Below are positions 28,301 through 36,153 of a DNA stretch of 64,000 nt, piece after piece. This stretch comes from Desulfoluna spongiiphila (GTDB taxonomy: Bacteria; Desulfobacterota; Desulfobacteria; Desulfobacterales; Desulfolunaceae). The stretch is taken from assembly GCF_900101345.1 (NCBI RefSeq), contig NZ_FMUX01000023.1:1-64000 (forward strand). Direction: 5' to 3'. Positions within the stretch are counted from its first letter, which is position 1. Each line of letters starts with the position of its first letter. The position numbers were made by a program, and so were the translations under genes. Under the pieces are notes generated by a model. It saw only the letters and a list, made by a program, of their open reading frames with translations. It had not been told where the DNA came from and ran no database searches.

Positions 28301-28417
28301 GGCACCACCCACTGCTTCCAGTTCAACATCAACAAGGAGTGCCTTAAATCAGGGTGTCCCTGGTATGTGGAAGGGAAAAATGGAATAAAGGGTGAGTGGC
28401 TGAAGGTGAAGGGTTAA
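25310..28417 (+). CDS. Radical SAM / ArsM-like methyltransferase / DUF5714 three-part fusion protein
   Basis: 1035 residues. Residues 15-70 resemble a PqqD-like recognition module (weak). The radical SAM domain (about 92-340) has its cluster motif C101-X3-C105-X2-C108 and a GGEP motif at 144-147. A Cys-rich SPASM-like tail follows (C349, C350, C381). Residues about 495-700 are an ArsM-type methyltransferase: SYGCGSPV, VDLGSGAGVE (531-540), GVDMLDDMLERAR, and conserved cysteines in SNCVVNL (C607) and GECIGGAM (C656). A two-CxxC treble-clef region (C797/C800, C815/C818, C835/C838) leads into a DUF5714-like domain (about 840-1020; FWGGCGAALGTG, NKECLKSGCPWY). Substrate unknown; arsenic or another thiophilic metalloid, or a modified cofactor or peptide, are guesses. 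GAGAAGG lies 9 nt before the start. Confidence 0.85.
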   Translation: MSMIFPDTFTRLSGTDIPIYISPNAPHWFVPNTAGDRLIQELREKDNTPGAAHTKNALEHLRTQQFLKLIPQRKPAPYSGRGDVLSLDRLTECWIHLTDHCNLSCRHCLFSCSPNTRKSLSFEEVEALYRSTEALGTETYYITGGEPLLHPDFERICRLLLSKETTRLAILTNGLLLPDHLEFLGTLPKDRLHFQISVDGLEENHDAMRGRGAFNRLLSVFTLLSEAGLNTSLAMAVHKGNVHQMADIVTLAGGFGIADVHYLWLFAAGKARDTSHVPMDELFANLVQAETAAEPLGITIDNLKSMEARVFSSPGIRHDLGNAGWESLAVGPDGSIYPTPALIGNSSACCGHIKEGIEQVWKQSDELSALRRLSVVMDEKCQASPLRYIIGGGDIDHSYYAGHDYIGHDPYLDLYEAIALHLIETAATPIADSEAFPGIRLQMGDRLTECSHAEGDVALTHSNCVLSLAGTRGTVGAFYAEAADAPNTDIKNPVCYEEELIHHIPESARVRSYGCGSPVQDADLDEGETLVDLGSGAGVECFIAAKITGARGKVYGVDMLDDMLERARKAKDEVGQRLGYRNVEFKKGYLESIPLDEATADVVISNCVVNLSEDKTKTFAEIFRILKPGGRSVISDVTTDAPFPASIQNDPTLRGECIGGAMVQSRLMAMLEATGFTNIRIIKRFFYREVQGYSFYSLTYQAVKPDTTRAAVLYPGPFAGVITDQGEVIPRGGILEAPWPSATHSDPSAFVLDGEGNITNQDAENSCACYQPVDKEKKNAQPSGATILSTGKKPSGCMRCGRPLTYLDMEREETCSFCGETAMANALCESGHFVCDLCHSEDALSVVKHLCLSTKETDTITLFDRIKKHPSVPLHGPEHHFIVPGVITAAYRNAGGAIGDEEILSAIRRGADIPGGTCAFWGGCGAALGTGIAFGVILKSTPVKATERQIIQKVTGQIITALGELEAARCCRRETLTAFKIAADLSQEILPIPLLADGTTHCFQFNINKECLKSGCPWYVEGKNGIKGEWLKVKG

Positions 28418-28499
28418 TCCGTGATGTGTGTCATGGGGACTACGGGTCGGTAATTTGCTTTGCAGGAAACGGCTTAATTCAGTTGAGCGCGCACCCGGT

Positions 28500-28652
28500 G
28501 GGCACGGCACACCCTTTGCCCATCCAACAGTTCACGCGGTACGCATGGCGTTGGGTTCATGCGACGCTAAAGGACTTCATGGATAGCACCCGCTTACCGC
28601 CACCGGCCATAATACGAAACCCCGTGGGATGGGCAAAGCGCGAAGCGTGCCC
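28500..28652. repeat. Inverted repeat with ATGGGCA/TGCCCAT palindrome
   Basis: Imperfect 26-bp arms at 28500-28525 and 28627-28652 share GGGCACG at the outside and CTTTGCCCATCC at the inside. The right arm is itself palindromic (GATGGGCA...TGCCCATC, 28628-28655). This resembles widespread short REP-type palindromes. It lies between two convergent transcription units. Confidence 0.65.
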
Positions 28653-28805
28653 ATCTATTGTCCGGAGCACGTATACCGTATGATTTCGAGACCGGTCCGC
28701 AGGGCGATTTTCCCCGGAAGAATCGGCGGGATAAACCAACCGCAAAAAGGCAGACACCGTCATAACGATAAAAATGAAGAGCAGCACAACGTATCGTAGT
28801 TTCAT
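28557..28805 (-). CDS. Possible small membrane or secreted protein
   Basis: 82 codons from the ATG at 28805, with a strong hydrophobic N terminus (LRYVVLLFIFIVMTVSAFL) and a GGGGGGAGG tract directly upstream. The second half is read through the inverted repeat at 28627-28652, so its C terminus may be a by-product of repeat insertion. It would be the last gene after the porin. No family recognised. Confidence 0.3.
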   Translation of the reverse strand: MKLRYVVLLFIFIVMTVSAFLRLVYPADSSGENRPADRSRNHTVYVLRTIDGHASRFAHPTGFRIMAGGGKRVLSMKSFSVA

Positions 28806-28858
28806 CCTCCCCCCAATCCAATCGTACGTGCAACTTCGTTCAGCTGAATTCCATTCCG

Positions 28859-30106
28859 CTACAGCGCCACACGGAGCCGGCACCCGACAACCCACAGGTT
28901 ATCCTCGTCAGTGTTGAGAGCGGGATCTTTAATGTATTGAACAGATGGGGTCACGGCCAGCTCCTTTGTCAGCTGATAGCGCCAGAACACTTCGGCGGTG
29001 TACTGGTCATCGGCCCCTTCAAACGATGCCCCATTTGGGCGTCCCCAGTTGAATCCAAACCCGATGACACCACGCATGGGCACCGGCTGACAGCCAACGC
29101 CCGCCGATACCGATTTTTCCAGAAGGCTGCCGCTGTCATCCGTGACCCCTCCCCGGATGAAGGGCAGCCATGTGTCATCAATCCAGCGTTGCCAGGAGAG
29201 GTTGACTCCCCAGCCGTCATCCGTGCCGTTTGCGCGCTTGTCCACCTGCCAGAATGTGACGTGGGTGTTGTCGAAATAGATCTTGTCCTTGCCGGGAGTC
29301 AAACCGATTTCCACCCATTTAAAAAAGTCACTGTCGTCAATGACGGACTCGAACCCTTGGAAGGGATCCCTGGGGTCGGAGTTGGCGTCGGCGATTCCGG
29401 CCTGAACGTAGAGAGAGCTGTTCACCATAGCGCCTGCAGCCGCCCCCAGGGTGGCATCATTGGGCAGGTCCATGGAGGCGGAACCCGTTGAAAAAACAAA
29501 GTTGGCAAAACCTGTCCACGGACTGGAGAGCAGGTAGACATCAATAAAATCCGTGGTATCCAGAAACCCGCCCACGAACACGCCTTTTCCTTCAGACACA
29601 TACTGTTTCCAGTACAGGTTTGTCAGGCGGGCTTTCTGGTCGCTGAACGGAGGTTCGATGATGCCCGCATACCCGCTTTCAAACCCCAGGGCACTGGGAG
29701 CAATATCCGAATACGCATGGCGATTTTCAATTTTCCAGTTCAGGCTGCCTTTGTTTGGCCCTCCTCGGTTCACCAGGTCCCAGTACCCGTAAAAACGCGC
29801 AATCCCTCCTGAAGCCTTATCTTCCCCCGGGCTGTCGCTCACGTGCATGTAAAGGGCTGAATAATCAAGACCCAGGTGCAACCCGGTCTTTTCAGCAAAG
29901 CCATCCCGCCACTCCCGTACCGGGGACAACAGCCGCGATTCATAGAGGGGGTTGGCCTTTTGATCCAACGTGATCTGGTTCTCAACCTCATCGGGCGAAA
30001 GCCTGGGCCTGAGCTTGCCCTCGGTTGATACCTCGGAGGCTCCGCATACCAAGACAACCCCCATAGAGACGATCAACATGACAATGCACCATTTTGTTTT
30101 CATCAT
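28859..30106 (-). CDS. OprB-like carbohydrate-selective porin
   Basis: 415 residues with an N-terminal signal peptide (IVMLIVSMGVVLVCGAS). The body is rich in alternating aromatic/polar beta strands and ends in a hydrophobic residue pattern typical of outer membrane barrels. Features that fit OprB: GLHLGLDYSALYMH near residue 75, GGIARFYGYWDL, RLTNLYWKQ, and a late AVTPSVQYIKDP block. It probably allows uptake of sugars or other small solutes. It begins 10 nt after the PepSY-gene stop on the same strand, so they are cotranscribed. A second in-frame ATG directly follows the first. Confidence 0.85.
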   Translation of the reverse strand: MMKTKWCIVMLIVSMGVVLVCGASEVSTEGKLRPRLSPDEVENQITLDQKANPLYESRLLSPVREWRDGFAEKTGLHLGLDYSALYMHVSDSPGEDKASGGIARFYGYWDLVNRGGPNKGSLNWKIENRHAYSDIAPSALGFESGYAGIIEPPFSDQKARLTNLYWKQYVSEGKGVFVGGFLDTTDFIDVYLLSSPWTGFANFVFSTGSASMDLPNDATLGAAAGAMVNSSLYVQAGIADANSDPRDPFQGFESVIDDSDFFKWVEIGLTPGKDKIYFDNTHVTFWQVDKRANGTDDGWGVNLSWQRWIDDTWLPFIRGGVTDDSGSLLEKSVSAGVGCQPVPMRGVIGFGFNWGRPNGASFEGADDQYTAEVFWRYQLTKELAVTPSVQYIKDPALNTDEDNLWVVGCRLRVAL

Positions 30107-30116
30107 CGCTTCGATC

Positions 30117-30614
30117 TCAACCTCTTTTTTTCACATAGGGGAAGAAAAACAGATAGACACCTGTTGCCCAGACACCGACCAGGACAATCGCCGTCGGGAA
30201 AAGAACCCAGAATTTGACCTGTTCATGGAAAAAACTTCCGTCATGGATGCTTTCGATGAGGTCCGAACGCCGGACTGCGACTTGCAGGATCTCACCGGTT
30301 TTCATGTCAACCTGGATTTCCCAGTGATTACGAGCCCGAACCTTAACCAGGCCTTTGCCGGGCCTCACATCCAGACGGTCAACATCCGCCCATCCGTAAA
30401 TTCCGACGGCCTTGACGGTCATGGCAATGCGTAAAATCTCATCAAAACTGAGCGCCAACTCGTGCCCCACGCCCTTTTTTGTCGCCGGTTGTATCCACGC
30501 CACCTCCTTTTTCATCAGAAGAACGGCTCCGCTGAAAACGACAACAAAAACCGGTAAAGCCGTTGCGATGGCGGCCCATCGGTGTATCTTTCTGTTCAAC
30601 ACCACGGCTCTCAT
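30117..30614 (-). CDS. PepSY-associated transmembrane protein
   Basis: 165 residues. Begins NRKIHRWAAIATALPVFVVVFSGAVLLM, with a membrane helix typical of PepSY_TM proteins, then a PepSY-like periplasmic domain (FDEILRIAMTVKA, with KVRARNHWEIQVDMKTGEIL in the strand region), and a second helix (FWVLFPTAIVLVGVWATGVYLF). Such proteins are often linked to redox, metal uptake or protease inhibition; the substrate is not evident here. GGGGGTGA precedes the start at good spacing. It lies between the BNR protein and the porin in one minus-strand operon. Confidence 0.78.
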   Translation of the reverse strand: MRAVVLNRKIHRWAAIATALPVFVVVFSGAVLLMKKEVAWIQPATKKGVGHELALSFDEILRIAMTVKAVGIYGWADVDRLDVRPGKGLVKVRARNHWEIQVDMKTGEILQVAVRRSDLIESIHDGSFFHEQVKFWVLFPTAIVLVGVWATGVYLFFFPYVKKRG

Positions 30615-30638
30615 GAGGGTTCACCCCCTTTGCAAGGA

Positions 30639-30672
30639 GGGGGATGCGAACACAACATCGTTCGCATCCCCC
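30639..30672. terminator. Perfect 13-bp intergenic hairpin
   Basis: GGGGGATGCGAAC (30639-30651) and its exact reverse complement (30660-30672) with an 8-nt loop lie between the BNR gene and the PepSY gene. No T-tract follows in the minus direction, so partial attenuation or mRNA processing between the genes is as likely as termination. Confidence 0.5.
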
Positions 30673-30688
30673 CATCGTCTATTGCTCT

Positions 30689-33600
30689 TTATCGGGCTTG
30701 GGCCACAGTCATCTCCCCGTCCTTCAGAAACTCAACCCATGCCGTGAGCTCGGCGTCGATCTCCTTTTCCAGCATATCAACCACATCATAGGCGGACTGG
30801 GGCGGACGTCCTTCGCTTTGAAACAACACCCAGTGAACCGTTTGCAACTTCGAAAGCAGCTTTGATGGCTCATTGGCGATCTGCGAGAGGTTGGCTCCCA
30901 TGGGCACCAGCTTTCCGATAAAAACCGAAGCTTCCTTTGCGATCTCTGAATCCTCTCCAGCGCCCTCAGCTGTTTCCATGGCGGAAATAATGGTTTTGTT
31001 GGTCTTCTCGAAAATATCACGGATGCGCCACCACAGTTCAAAACGGGCGTCGGCATCTTTCTGACTCCAGGTTTCGTTGGGGTTCATGCGCAATTCGAAA
31101 CTCTGATCCTGGGACTGCCCGTCCACCGTAAGCCTTGCAATGTAGGTATCGGGCTTCGCCTCCACGACAATACCCGCCGGGGGCTTGCCGGGAACCGGGA
31201 CAACATCGGGATAGTTCATGTCCCAGATCATTCGGTTCAGGCCGACCTCCTGGCTCAGGGTGTCACCCTCGTAGGTTTTTATCAGCTCGCCTTTGCTGTC
31301 CAGAACACTCAAACTGACGTCCTTGGCATCATCACCGATCAGATAGTAGATGATGGCACCGCGGGGTCGCGCTCCGCCGGCGTCGAGGAATTTGCGTTTA
31401 CGCTCCCCGTTGACCACCCCGAGTTCGATAAAGGTGTGCCCCATGCGCCCATTCTGAACAAAGTAGTTCTTTTGCTCACCTCCCACACCCCCGCCGTAAA
31501 GAGCCCACCAGTTGATGCCCAGACGCGTATGGGTTCGCGGTTTGAACAGATGCGCCGTCTTGGCCTGTATCGCCTCCGAGGTCTGACGCAAGGGGCTGAT
31601 GTCATCTAAAATCCAGAAGCTGCGGCCAAAGGTGGCGATGCAGAGATCTTCATCCTTGATTTTCATGTCATGAACCGGAACCGCCGGCAGGTTGAGGTTC
31701 AGCCGCTTCCAGGAGATCCCGTCGTCAAGGGAGGCAAACACACCGGTCTCGGTCCCCACAAAAAGCAAACCTTTGCGCACCGTATCTTCACGGATGGTCC
31801 GCGTTATTTCTGTCTGCGGAAAATGCTTGCTTAACTCCGTCCAGGTCTCTCCATAATCCGAGGTCTTGTAAAGGTAAGGCAAAAAGTCATTGGCCGTCCG
31901 ATAGCGGCTGACGGCAACATACGCCGTTCCTGCGTCATGGGGCGATGCCTCGATCTCATAGACATCCGAGTCTTCGGGAAGATCGGGAGGGGTAACGTTT
32001 GTCCATTTCCGGCAATTGTTTTTTGTCACATGAATCAGCCCATCGTCACTGCCGGTCCAGAACACCCCTTTTTTAACGCGGGATGCCGCCATGCGGTGGA
32101 TGGTGTTGTAGGCCTCCTGGCCGGAAGTCTCCAGAGACGACGGGGACCCTCCCGGCTGCTGTTTTTCCGGGTCGTCCCTGGTCAACACCGGGCTGACAAC
32201 CTTCCAGCTCTGCCCCCGGTCTTTGCTTCGAAACACCACCTCGGCGGCGGTATACAGGACCTTCGGCCTGAAGGGGTCAAACAGGACAGGGGCATGCCAG
32301 TTAAAGCGATACTTTGCCTCATTTTGCCCCCTCCCGAAGGTAATCACGGGCCAGACATTGACCTGCTCCCACTGCCCCGTCTTCAGGTTGACCCGCTGGA
32401 TAGGACATCCCCCCGCGGCAAAGGTACTCTGAGCCAGATGGTAGATGGTGTTCGGGTCTTTGGGGTCGGGTACGGATGCACCGGATTCACCGCTGCCGAT
32501 GACGGTCACATCGGCCTGGGAGATACCGCCGTATATGGACGCGGAAGGGACCTTGTACCCGATTAGATCCTGGTTGTTGCCATAAAGGTTGTAAGGGAAC
32601 TCATTGTCCACATTGATTCGATACACCTGCTGGTTGGGCTGGGTATAGGGATTGGACCAGGTTTTCCCACCGTTACGGGTCACCATGGCCCCACCGTCGT
32701 GGGTGATGATCATGCGATCAGGGTCTTCCGGATCAAAGGCCATGTCATGGAAGTCATCTTTGGTGCCGGAACGCTGAACCCATGTTTTTCCGGCGTCCAT
32801 GGATTGCCAGAGCTTGTTGGAAAGGACCCACAGCTCGTCCCCGTTGTGGGGACTGGCGTGGAGGTGCATGTAGTAGAAAGGCCGCTGGATGATGTTGACG
32901 TTATCGGAGACAAAGGCCCACGTCTTGCCGCCGTCCACGGACTGGTAAAGCCCCGGCTTCTCTTTGGAGTCCACCAGGGCGGTGATTCGCTCGGGCGCTT
33001 TCTTGGAATGGGCAAGGCCGATACGGCCCAGGTCGTCGGTGGGCATGCCCGGGTTGCGGGTAATTTCGACCCAGGTGTCCCCGCCGTCGATTGACTTGAA
33101 GATGCCGCTGTTGGGGCCCCCCGCCTTCAGCCCCCAGGTGCGCCGGAACACCTCAAATGTTGCCGCGTACAAAATAGTCGGGTCATGCTCACACAGCACC
33201 AGGTCAATGACACCGGCCTGTTCGTGTTTGAAAAAAACCTGTTTCCAGGATTTCCCCCCGTCTTTGCTTCGATACACGCCGCGGTCCTGGCTCGGCCCGA
33301 AGGGGCTTCCTATGGCGGCCATGTAGACCAGGTCCGGGTTGTCGGGGTGGACGCGGACCCTTGAGATGCGTTTTGTTTTTTCCAGGCCGATGTGTGTCCA
33401 GGTCGCACCCCCATCCGTTGATTTGTAGGCTCCGTCACCCCAGGTGGAGCAATCGCGAAGCTGCGGCTCCCCCGTCCCGATATAGATGATATCCGGATTG
33501 CTGGGTGCCAGGGCAATGGCACCCACCGGCCCCACATGGATCTGCCCGTCGGTGATCGGCAGCCAATACTGCCCGTTGTCCTCGGTCATCCAGACCCCGC

Positions 33601-33865
33601 CCGATGAGTGGGCATGATAAAACCGGTTCTTATCCGTGGGATGAACCGCCACACCGCAACCGCGAACCCCCACAAAGGGCCCCACACAACGCCATTCCAT
33701 GGACCGTATTTCCCGGTCTACTTCCAGGTCTGCTTTTTGTGCGAATGCCCCCGGACCGGCGGGTACAGGCTCCGGCGCCTCGCCAGGACGCCATTCGGCA
33801 TGGACCATGCCCGACAAGCCAATGCCCAGTACTACGGCCGCAATCATACCCACGCGCTTTTTCAT
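30689..33865 (-). CDS. Large secreted BNR/sortilin-like beta-propeller protein
   Basis: 1058 residues with a signal peptide (IAAVVLGIGLSGMVHA). At least eight repeated BNR/Asp-box units are visible, for example KSTDGGATWTHI, RSKDGGKSWKQV, KSIDGGDTWVEI, RSKDRGQSWKVV and TSDYGETWTEL. They span about residues 50-720 and form one or two seven- to ten-bladed propellers like VPS10/sortilin and xyloglucanase-type proteins. The remaining 330 residues include a beta-sandwich-like region and a helical end (RFELWWRIRDIFEKTNK). Family members are annotated as glycosyl hydrolases, but no catalytic pair can be assigned, so a binding or scaffold role is possible. AAGGAG lies 7 nt before the ATG. It heads the operon with PepSY and porin genes. 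Confidence 0.85.
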   Translation of the reverse strand: MKKRVGMIAAVVLGIGLSGMVHAEWRPGEAPEPVPAGPGAFAQKADLEVDREIRSMEWRCVGPFVGVRGCGVAVHPTDKNRFYHAHSSGGVWMTEDNGQYWLPITDGQIHVGPVGAIALAPSNPDIIYIGTGEPQLRDCSTWGDGAYKSTDGGATWTHIGLEKTKRISRVRVHPDNPDLVYMAAIGSPFGPSQDRGVYRSKDGGKSWKQVFFKHEQAGVIDLVLCEHDPTILYAATFEVFRRTWGLKAGGPNSGIFKSIDGGDTWVEITRNPGMPTDDLGRIGLAHSKKAPERITALVDSKEKPGLYQSVDGGKTWAFVSDNVNIIQRPFYYMHLHASPHNGDELWVLSNKLWQSMDAGKTWVQRSGTKDDFHDMAFDPEDPDRMIITHDGGAMVTRNGGKTWSNPYTQPNQQVYRINVDNEFPYNLYGNNQDLIGYKVPSASIYGGISQADVTVIGSGESGASVPDPKDPNTIYHLAQSTFAAGGCPIQRVNLKTGQWEQVNVWPVITFGRGQNEAKYRFNWHAPVLFDPFRPKVLYTAAEVVFRSKDRGQSWKVVSPVLTRDDPEKQQPGGSPSSLETSGQEAYNTIHRMAASRVKKGVFWTGSDDGLIHVTKNNCRKWTNVTPPDLPEDSDVYEIEASPHDAGTAYVAVSRYRTANDFLPYLYKTSDYGETWTELSKHFPQTEITRTIREDTVRKGLLFVGTETGVFASLDDGISWKRLNLNLPAVPVHDMKIKDEDLCIATFGRSFWILDDISPLRQTSEAIQAKTAHLFKPRTHTRLGINWWALYGGGVGGEQKNYFVQNGRMGHTFIELGVVNGERKRKFLDAGGARPRGAIIYYLIGDDAKDVSLSVLDSKGELIKTYEGDTLSQEVGLNRMIWDMNYPDVVPVPGKPPAGIVVEAKPDTYIARLTVDGQSQDQSFELRMNPNETWSQKDADARFELWWRIRDIFEKTNKTIISAMETAEGAGEDSEIAKEASVFIGKLVPMGANLSQIANEPSKLLSKLQTVHWVLFQSEGRPPQSAYDVVDMLEKEIDAELTAWVEFLKDGEMTVAQAR

Positions 33866-34384
33866 ACCGCACTCCTTGATTTTCGAGTTGGATGGGTGTC
33901 GTTTGACTCAAGCCCCACGATTTTGACTAAAAAAATCTGTACGAACGACGCATTTCATCACGCGAAACACAATGGGCGCCTTGCCATGTAGTGAACAAAG
34001 AGTCAGTGGGGACAAACAGGATAGGAAAAACGACGACAAGGCGCGTGGCTTTAAAAACCGGGTCAAACGCACACAGTGTGTCGATCATTCTACAGAGGGT
34101 CGCATCTGGCGAGTCACTGTCCGGAATACCGGCGACCTGAATTGTGAAGGGAGGGTTTGGCTTTTTCCGCGTGAAAAGAATGCCTCACGCAAAATCTAAA
34201 AAAGGATGTATTTTAAAACCTTAGCTTAATAAGCTATCAAAGCAGCGACCATGGCACAAGCCATTTATCGGCCACCCGTCGATGAAGGGCAGAGCGCACC
34301 TGTACCTTGCCCGCAAAACAGGGCAAGGCACAAGGCGCGCCTGAAATCACCCGGAACGCATCGACACGGGCCGAAGCCCCAAAA
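33866..34384. other. Gene-free interval
   Basis: This lies between the divergently located BNR gene start and the 3' end of the TRAP permease gene. It must contain the BNR operon promoter, but no convincing promoter pair, RNA or conserved gene was identified. It is locally AT-rich around 34190-34240. Confidence 0.4.
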
Positions 34385-35665
34385 TCAACTCATTCCGAAA
34401 AGACGCGGAAGAAACAGGGTTATGCCTGGAAAGAGAGTCAGGAGCACAAGGCCTGCGATCATGGCGAGGATAAAGGGAATCACCGCTTTAAAGGTCTCCT
34501 CCACGGGAATTTCCGCCAGGTGGGTGGTCACGTAGAGGTTCACGGCAACCGGAGGTGTGAACTGGCCGATGGCCAGGTTGAAGGTCATCATGATGCCGAA
34601 CCAAATGGGATCCCAACCGAAACGCCCCATGATGGGCAGGAAGATAGGGATAAAGATGTAAAAGATGGAGATGGCATCAATGAGCATCCCGGCGAAAAAA
34701 AGGATGAGGTTGATGATCAGAAGCACCACGTAGGGGTTGTCGCTGATGCCCAGAAGAGACGCCGAGATGGCGTCCATGGCCCCCAGGGTGCTGGCCGTCC
34801 AGGAGAAAAGTCCGGCAAAGGTGATGATGAGCATCACCACGGCCGAGGCGTTGGACGCCTCCACCAGGATCTCGTAGAGGGCCTTGAGGGTCAGGGTCCG
34901 GTACAGGAAAAATCCCAGAACCAAACCGTAGAAGACGGCAACCACAGCCGCTTCCGTCGGCGTAAAGACCCCGCCATAAAGCCCGCCGAGAATAATCCCC
35001 GGAGCCATCAGCCCCCAGAACGCCTCCCGAAAAGCCTGAAACAACCCCATATCGGATTCCATGGAGGTCCGGCTTCCGTACCCCCTTTTTCTGGAGATCC
35101 ACCAGGCGGGCAGGATCAGGCAGAGCCCGGCCAGGGCACCGGGGATGGCTCCGGCGGCAAACAGGGTGGTGATGGAGGTGTTGGTCAGGGCGCCATAGAT
35201 GATCAAGGCGATGCTCACGGGCACGATGATGGCGGTGGAGCCCGCCCCTGCGATAAGGGCGGCCACAAAACCCCGGTCATACCCGTCCCGGATCATGGCA
35301 GGGATCAAGATGGCACCGATGGCCGCGGCATCTGCCGGGCCCGATCCGGAGATGCCCCCGAAAAAGACGCACACCAGCACCGCCACAATGGCAAGGCTCC
35401 CTTTTTTGCGCCCCACCAGCAGGTTGGCAAAGCGCACCAGGCGCTCTGAAATCCCGCAGCGTTCGAACAGGAACCCGGCAAAGATAAAGAGAGGAATCGC
35501 AAGGAGCTGAAATTTTGCGATACCCGAATAGAAGTTGGGGGAGACCACGGCGATGCCCAAATCCGCCAGCCAGATGACCACCACCGAGGAGAGCCCGATG
35601 GCAACGGCAATGGGCACGCCGGAGAGGAGCAGCACCATGAACAGAAAAAACAGCAGCAATCCCAT
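34385..35665 (-). CDS. dctM: TRAP transporter large permease, DctM family
   Basis: 426 residues, almost entirely hydrophobic with about 12 membrane segments. Characteristic DctM features include GVPIAVAIGLSS near the N terminus, FAGFLFERCGISERLV, GISGSGPADAAAIG and the late GQFTPPVAVNLYVT loop. The ATG at 35665 is selected because AAAGGAG lies 7 nt upstream; an open extension to 35767 overlaps the DctQ gene and lacks hydrophobic character. It forms the ion-coupled transport channel with DctQ. Confidence 0.95.
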   Translation of the reverse strand: MGLLLFFLFMVLLLSGVPIAVAIGLSSVVVIWLADLGIAVVSPNFYSGIAKFQLLAIPLFIFAGFLFERCGISERLVRFANLLVGRKKGSLAIVAVLVCVFFGGISGSGPADAAAIGAILIPAMIRDGYDRGFVAALIAGAGSTAIIVPVSIALIIYGALTNTSITTLFAAGAIPGALAGLCLILPAWWISRKRGYGSRTSMESDMGLFQAFREAFWGLMAPGIILGGLYGGVFTPTEAAVVAVFYGLVLGFFLYRTLTLKALYEILVEASNASAVVMLIITFAGLFSWTASTLGAMDAISASLLGISDNPYVVLLIINLILFFAGMLIDAISIFYIFIPIFLPIMGRFGWDPIWFGIMMTFNLAIGQFTPPVAVNLYVTTHLAEIPVEETFKAVIPFILAMIAGLVLLTLFPGITLFLPRLFGMS

Positions 35666-35667
35666 GG

Positions 35668-36147
35668 TCACACTCCTTTGAGTTTCGCCTTTTCGGCGAT
35701 GAGCACCTGAACGATACGGACAATCACGAGGACGGATCCCGCAGGAATGGCCAGGGCATAAATCCACTCCGGGAGTTCCAAGGCCTCGGTGGTGATCTCA
35801 AGGTCGATGAGGTCGTAGATGTGAAACCAGCTGAGGCCTGCAAGGGTCGCAAACAAAACGATGGCCAGCACAAGCCCTCCCATGCGGACCATGGTGGCCG
35901 CCCGCGGGGAGAGCTTTTTCTCGTAGTACTGCAGGTTCAGGTGGTGGCTCTTTTTGAACGCCGCGCTGGTTCCAAGCATGGTGAGCCACACAAGGCCAGC
36001 CACCTCCAGTTCCTCGGTGAACGCCAGGGAAAATTCGCAAAAATAGCGGGTAACGACGTTTGCCAGCCCCAGGACAAACATGGAGCCCAGAAGCAGGGCT
36101 CCGAAGACTTCCTCAAAATTGCGGACAATATGTTTCAGGGTGCTCAT
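35668..36147 (-). CDS. dctQ: TRAP transporter small permease, DctQ family
   Basis: 159 residues with four hydrophobic segments (about 14-32, 48-66, 85-107, 128-147). Typical DctQ elements are present: VVTRYFCEFSLAFTEELEVAGLVWLTMLG at about 32-60, with its conserved acidic residues inside the membrane. It is positioned 2 nt before the DctM start and 6 nt after the DctP gene, so all three are cotranscribed. Confidence 0.93.
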   Translation of the reverse strand: MSTLKHIVRNFEEVFGALLLGSMFVLGLANVVTRYFCEFSLAFTEELEVAGLVWLTMLGTSAAFKKSHHLNLQYYEKKLSPRAATMVRMGGLVLAIVLFATLAGLSWFHIYDLIDLEITTEALELPEWIYALAIPAGSVLVIVRIVQVLIAEKAKLKGV

Positions 36148-36153
36148 GAAGGC

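Noticed and set aside
34307..35449. 380-codon plus-strand frame opposite the TRAP permease
   Set aside because: Highly charged, His/Gly-rich, no domain; typical antisense artefact of a hydrophobic membrane-protein gene.
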